Part shown: positions 13,568 to 14,002 of the stretch, one piece after another
Numbering within the stretch: the first letter of the stretch is position 1
Layout: every line of letters starts with the position of its first letter
NCBI GenBank assembly: GCA_937890485.1
Contig: CALBXN010000128.1
Location: 1-14,002, forward strand
Direction of reading: 5' to 3'
DNA: 14,002 nucleotides
DNA from: an uncultured Treponema sp.
Lineage (GTDB): Bacteria; Spirochaetota; Spirochaetia; Treponematales; Treponemataceae
The notes under the pieces: generated by a model
Database searches by the model: none
What the model was told of the DNA's origin: nothing
Seen by the model: the letters and a program-made list of their open reading frames with translations, nothing else
Translations under genes and position numbers: made by a program

Positions 13568-14002
13568 ATGCAGTTTAAAAGAACACACAGATGTACAGAA
13601 CTTTCTGCCGCAAACATCGGCGAAACCGTAACCGTTATGGGCTGGGTCGGCAAAGTGCGCGACCTTGGTCATCTTGTATTTGTAGACCTTCGTGACCGTA
13701 GCGGTATTCTGCAGCTCGTTATGAATGCAGACAGCCCCGAAATCTATGCCGTAGGGCAAGAGCTCCATCAGGAATACGTTATCGAAGCTGTGGGTCGCGT
13801 TTGCCCGCGCGGGAGGCATGACAAATCCGAATATGAAAACAGGCGAAATCGAAATTGAGGTTTCTGCCATCAACATTCTTTCGAAGGCAGACACTCCTCC
13901 CTTCGTGGTTTCCGAGCAGACAAAGGTAAACGACGAAATGCGCCTTAAATACCGCTATCTGGATCTTCGCAGAGGAAGCGTTTTACATCCGCTGGAGGTG
14001 CG
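13568..14002 (+). CDS. aspS: aspartyl-tRNA synthetase, 5' fragment with a frameshift
   Basis: AspRS charges tRNA-Asp. The visible N-terminus (FKRTHRCTELSAANIGETVTV, then GWVGKVRDLGHLVFVDLRDRSGILQ) is the anticodon-binding OB domain. The frame is disrupted near 13800-13802. Removing one T from the TTT run restores continuous AspRS: GRVVARAGGMTNPNMKTGEIE, ILSKADTPPF and MRLKYRYLDLRR, running to the window end. As written, the first frame stops at 13857. The extra base could be a sequencing or assembly error, or less likely a real pseudogene. AAGGAGG (13554-13560) lies 7 bases before the ATG, an ideal ribosome site. GC content and codon use are much higher than in everything upstream, so this piece probably comes from a different genome or a distant locus. 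The full enzyme would be close to 590 residues, and only about 145 are present. Confidence 0.88.

Noticed and set aside
13800..13857. Programmed ribosomal frameshift in aspS
   Set aside because: There is no classical slippery heptamer or downstream structure, and AspRS is not known to use one. A sequence error is simpler.
13547..13894. 115-residue open frame on the minus strand over the aspS fragment
   Set aside because: It is the antisense shadow of aspS. The plus strand has a clear AspRS sequence and an ideal ribosome site.
1..14002. CRISPR arrays, tRNA or rRNA genes, insertion sequences, prophage genes
   Set aside because: No regularly spaced repeats, cloverleaf-like segments, transposase motifs or phage structural proteins were seen.

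Overview
The window looks like part of the genome of an anaerobic, fermentative, AT-rich bacterium. A Treponema-like spirochaete is my best guess. The guess rests on the AT-rich codon use, the secreted coiled-coil proteins, the fermentative redox genes and the style of the aspS fragment at the right end. It was not tested by any search.

Layout. Positions 1-478 hold the 3' part of an unrecognised gene. It converges on, and overlaps by 4 bp, a small XRE-family regulator on the minus strand (475-804). The divergent intergenic region (805-956) carries a good sigma-70-type promoter and three 13-bp dyads that look like operators. Behind it lie two paralogous exported coiled-coil proteins (957-2144 and 2186-2977), closed by a perfect-stem terminator (2986-3021).

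From 3078 to about 13500 there is one long plus-strand operon. It has a strong promoter (3078-3106), a Rex-like operator (3144-3161), then malate dehydrogenase, class II fumarase, HdrB, HdrC, HdrA, an MvhD/FlxD protein, two FlxC/FlxB-like ferredoxin proteins, a FlxA-like FAD/NAD(P)/2Fe-2S protein, a FrdB-like iron-sulfur protein and the first part of a FrdA-like flavoprotein. Most joints overlap or are spaced by fewer than about 30 bases. Malate dehydrogenase and fumarase turn oxaloacetate into fumarate. FlxA would take electrons from NAD(P)H, and HdrA has the FAD and FeS equipment for flavin-based electron bifurcation. FrdAB looks like a soluble fumarate reductase. The most interesting reading is a cytoplasmic, Hdr-Flx-linked, possibly bifurcating NADH:fumarate/ferredoxin oxidoreductase serving succinate fermentation. 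That function is inference. The gene content is seen directly.

The right end (about 13505-14002) does not belong with the rest. The FrdA reading frame breaks off about half-way, GC content jumps, and a frameshifted 5' fragment of aspartyl-tRNA synthetase (aspS) follows. This is probably a chimeric join or a poor contig end, less likely a real rearrangement.
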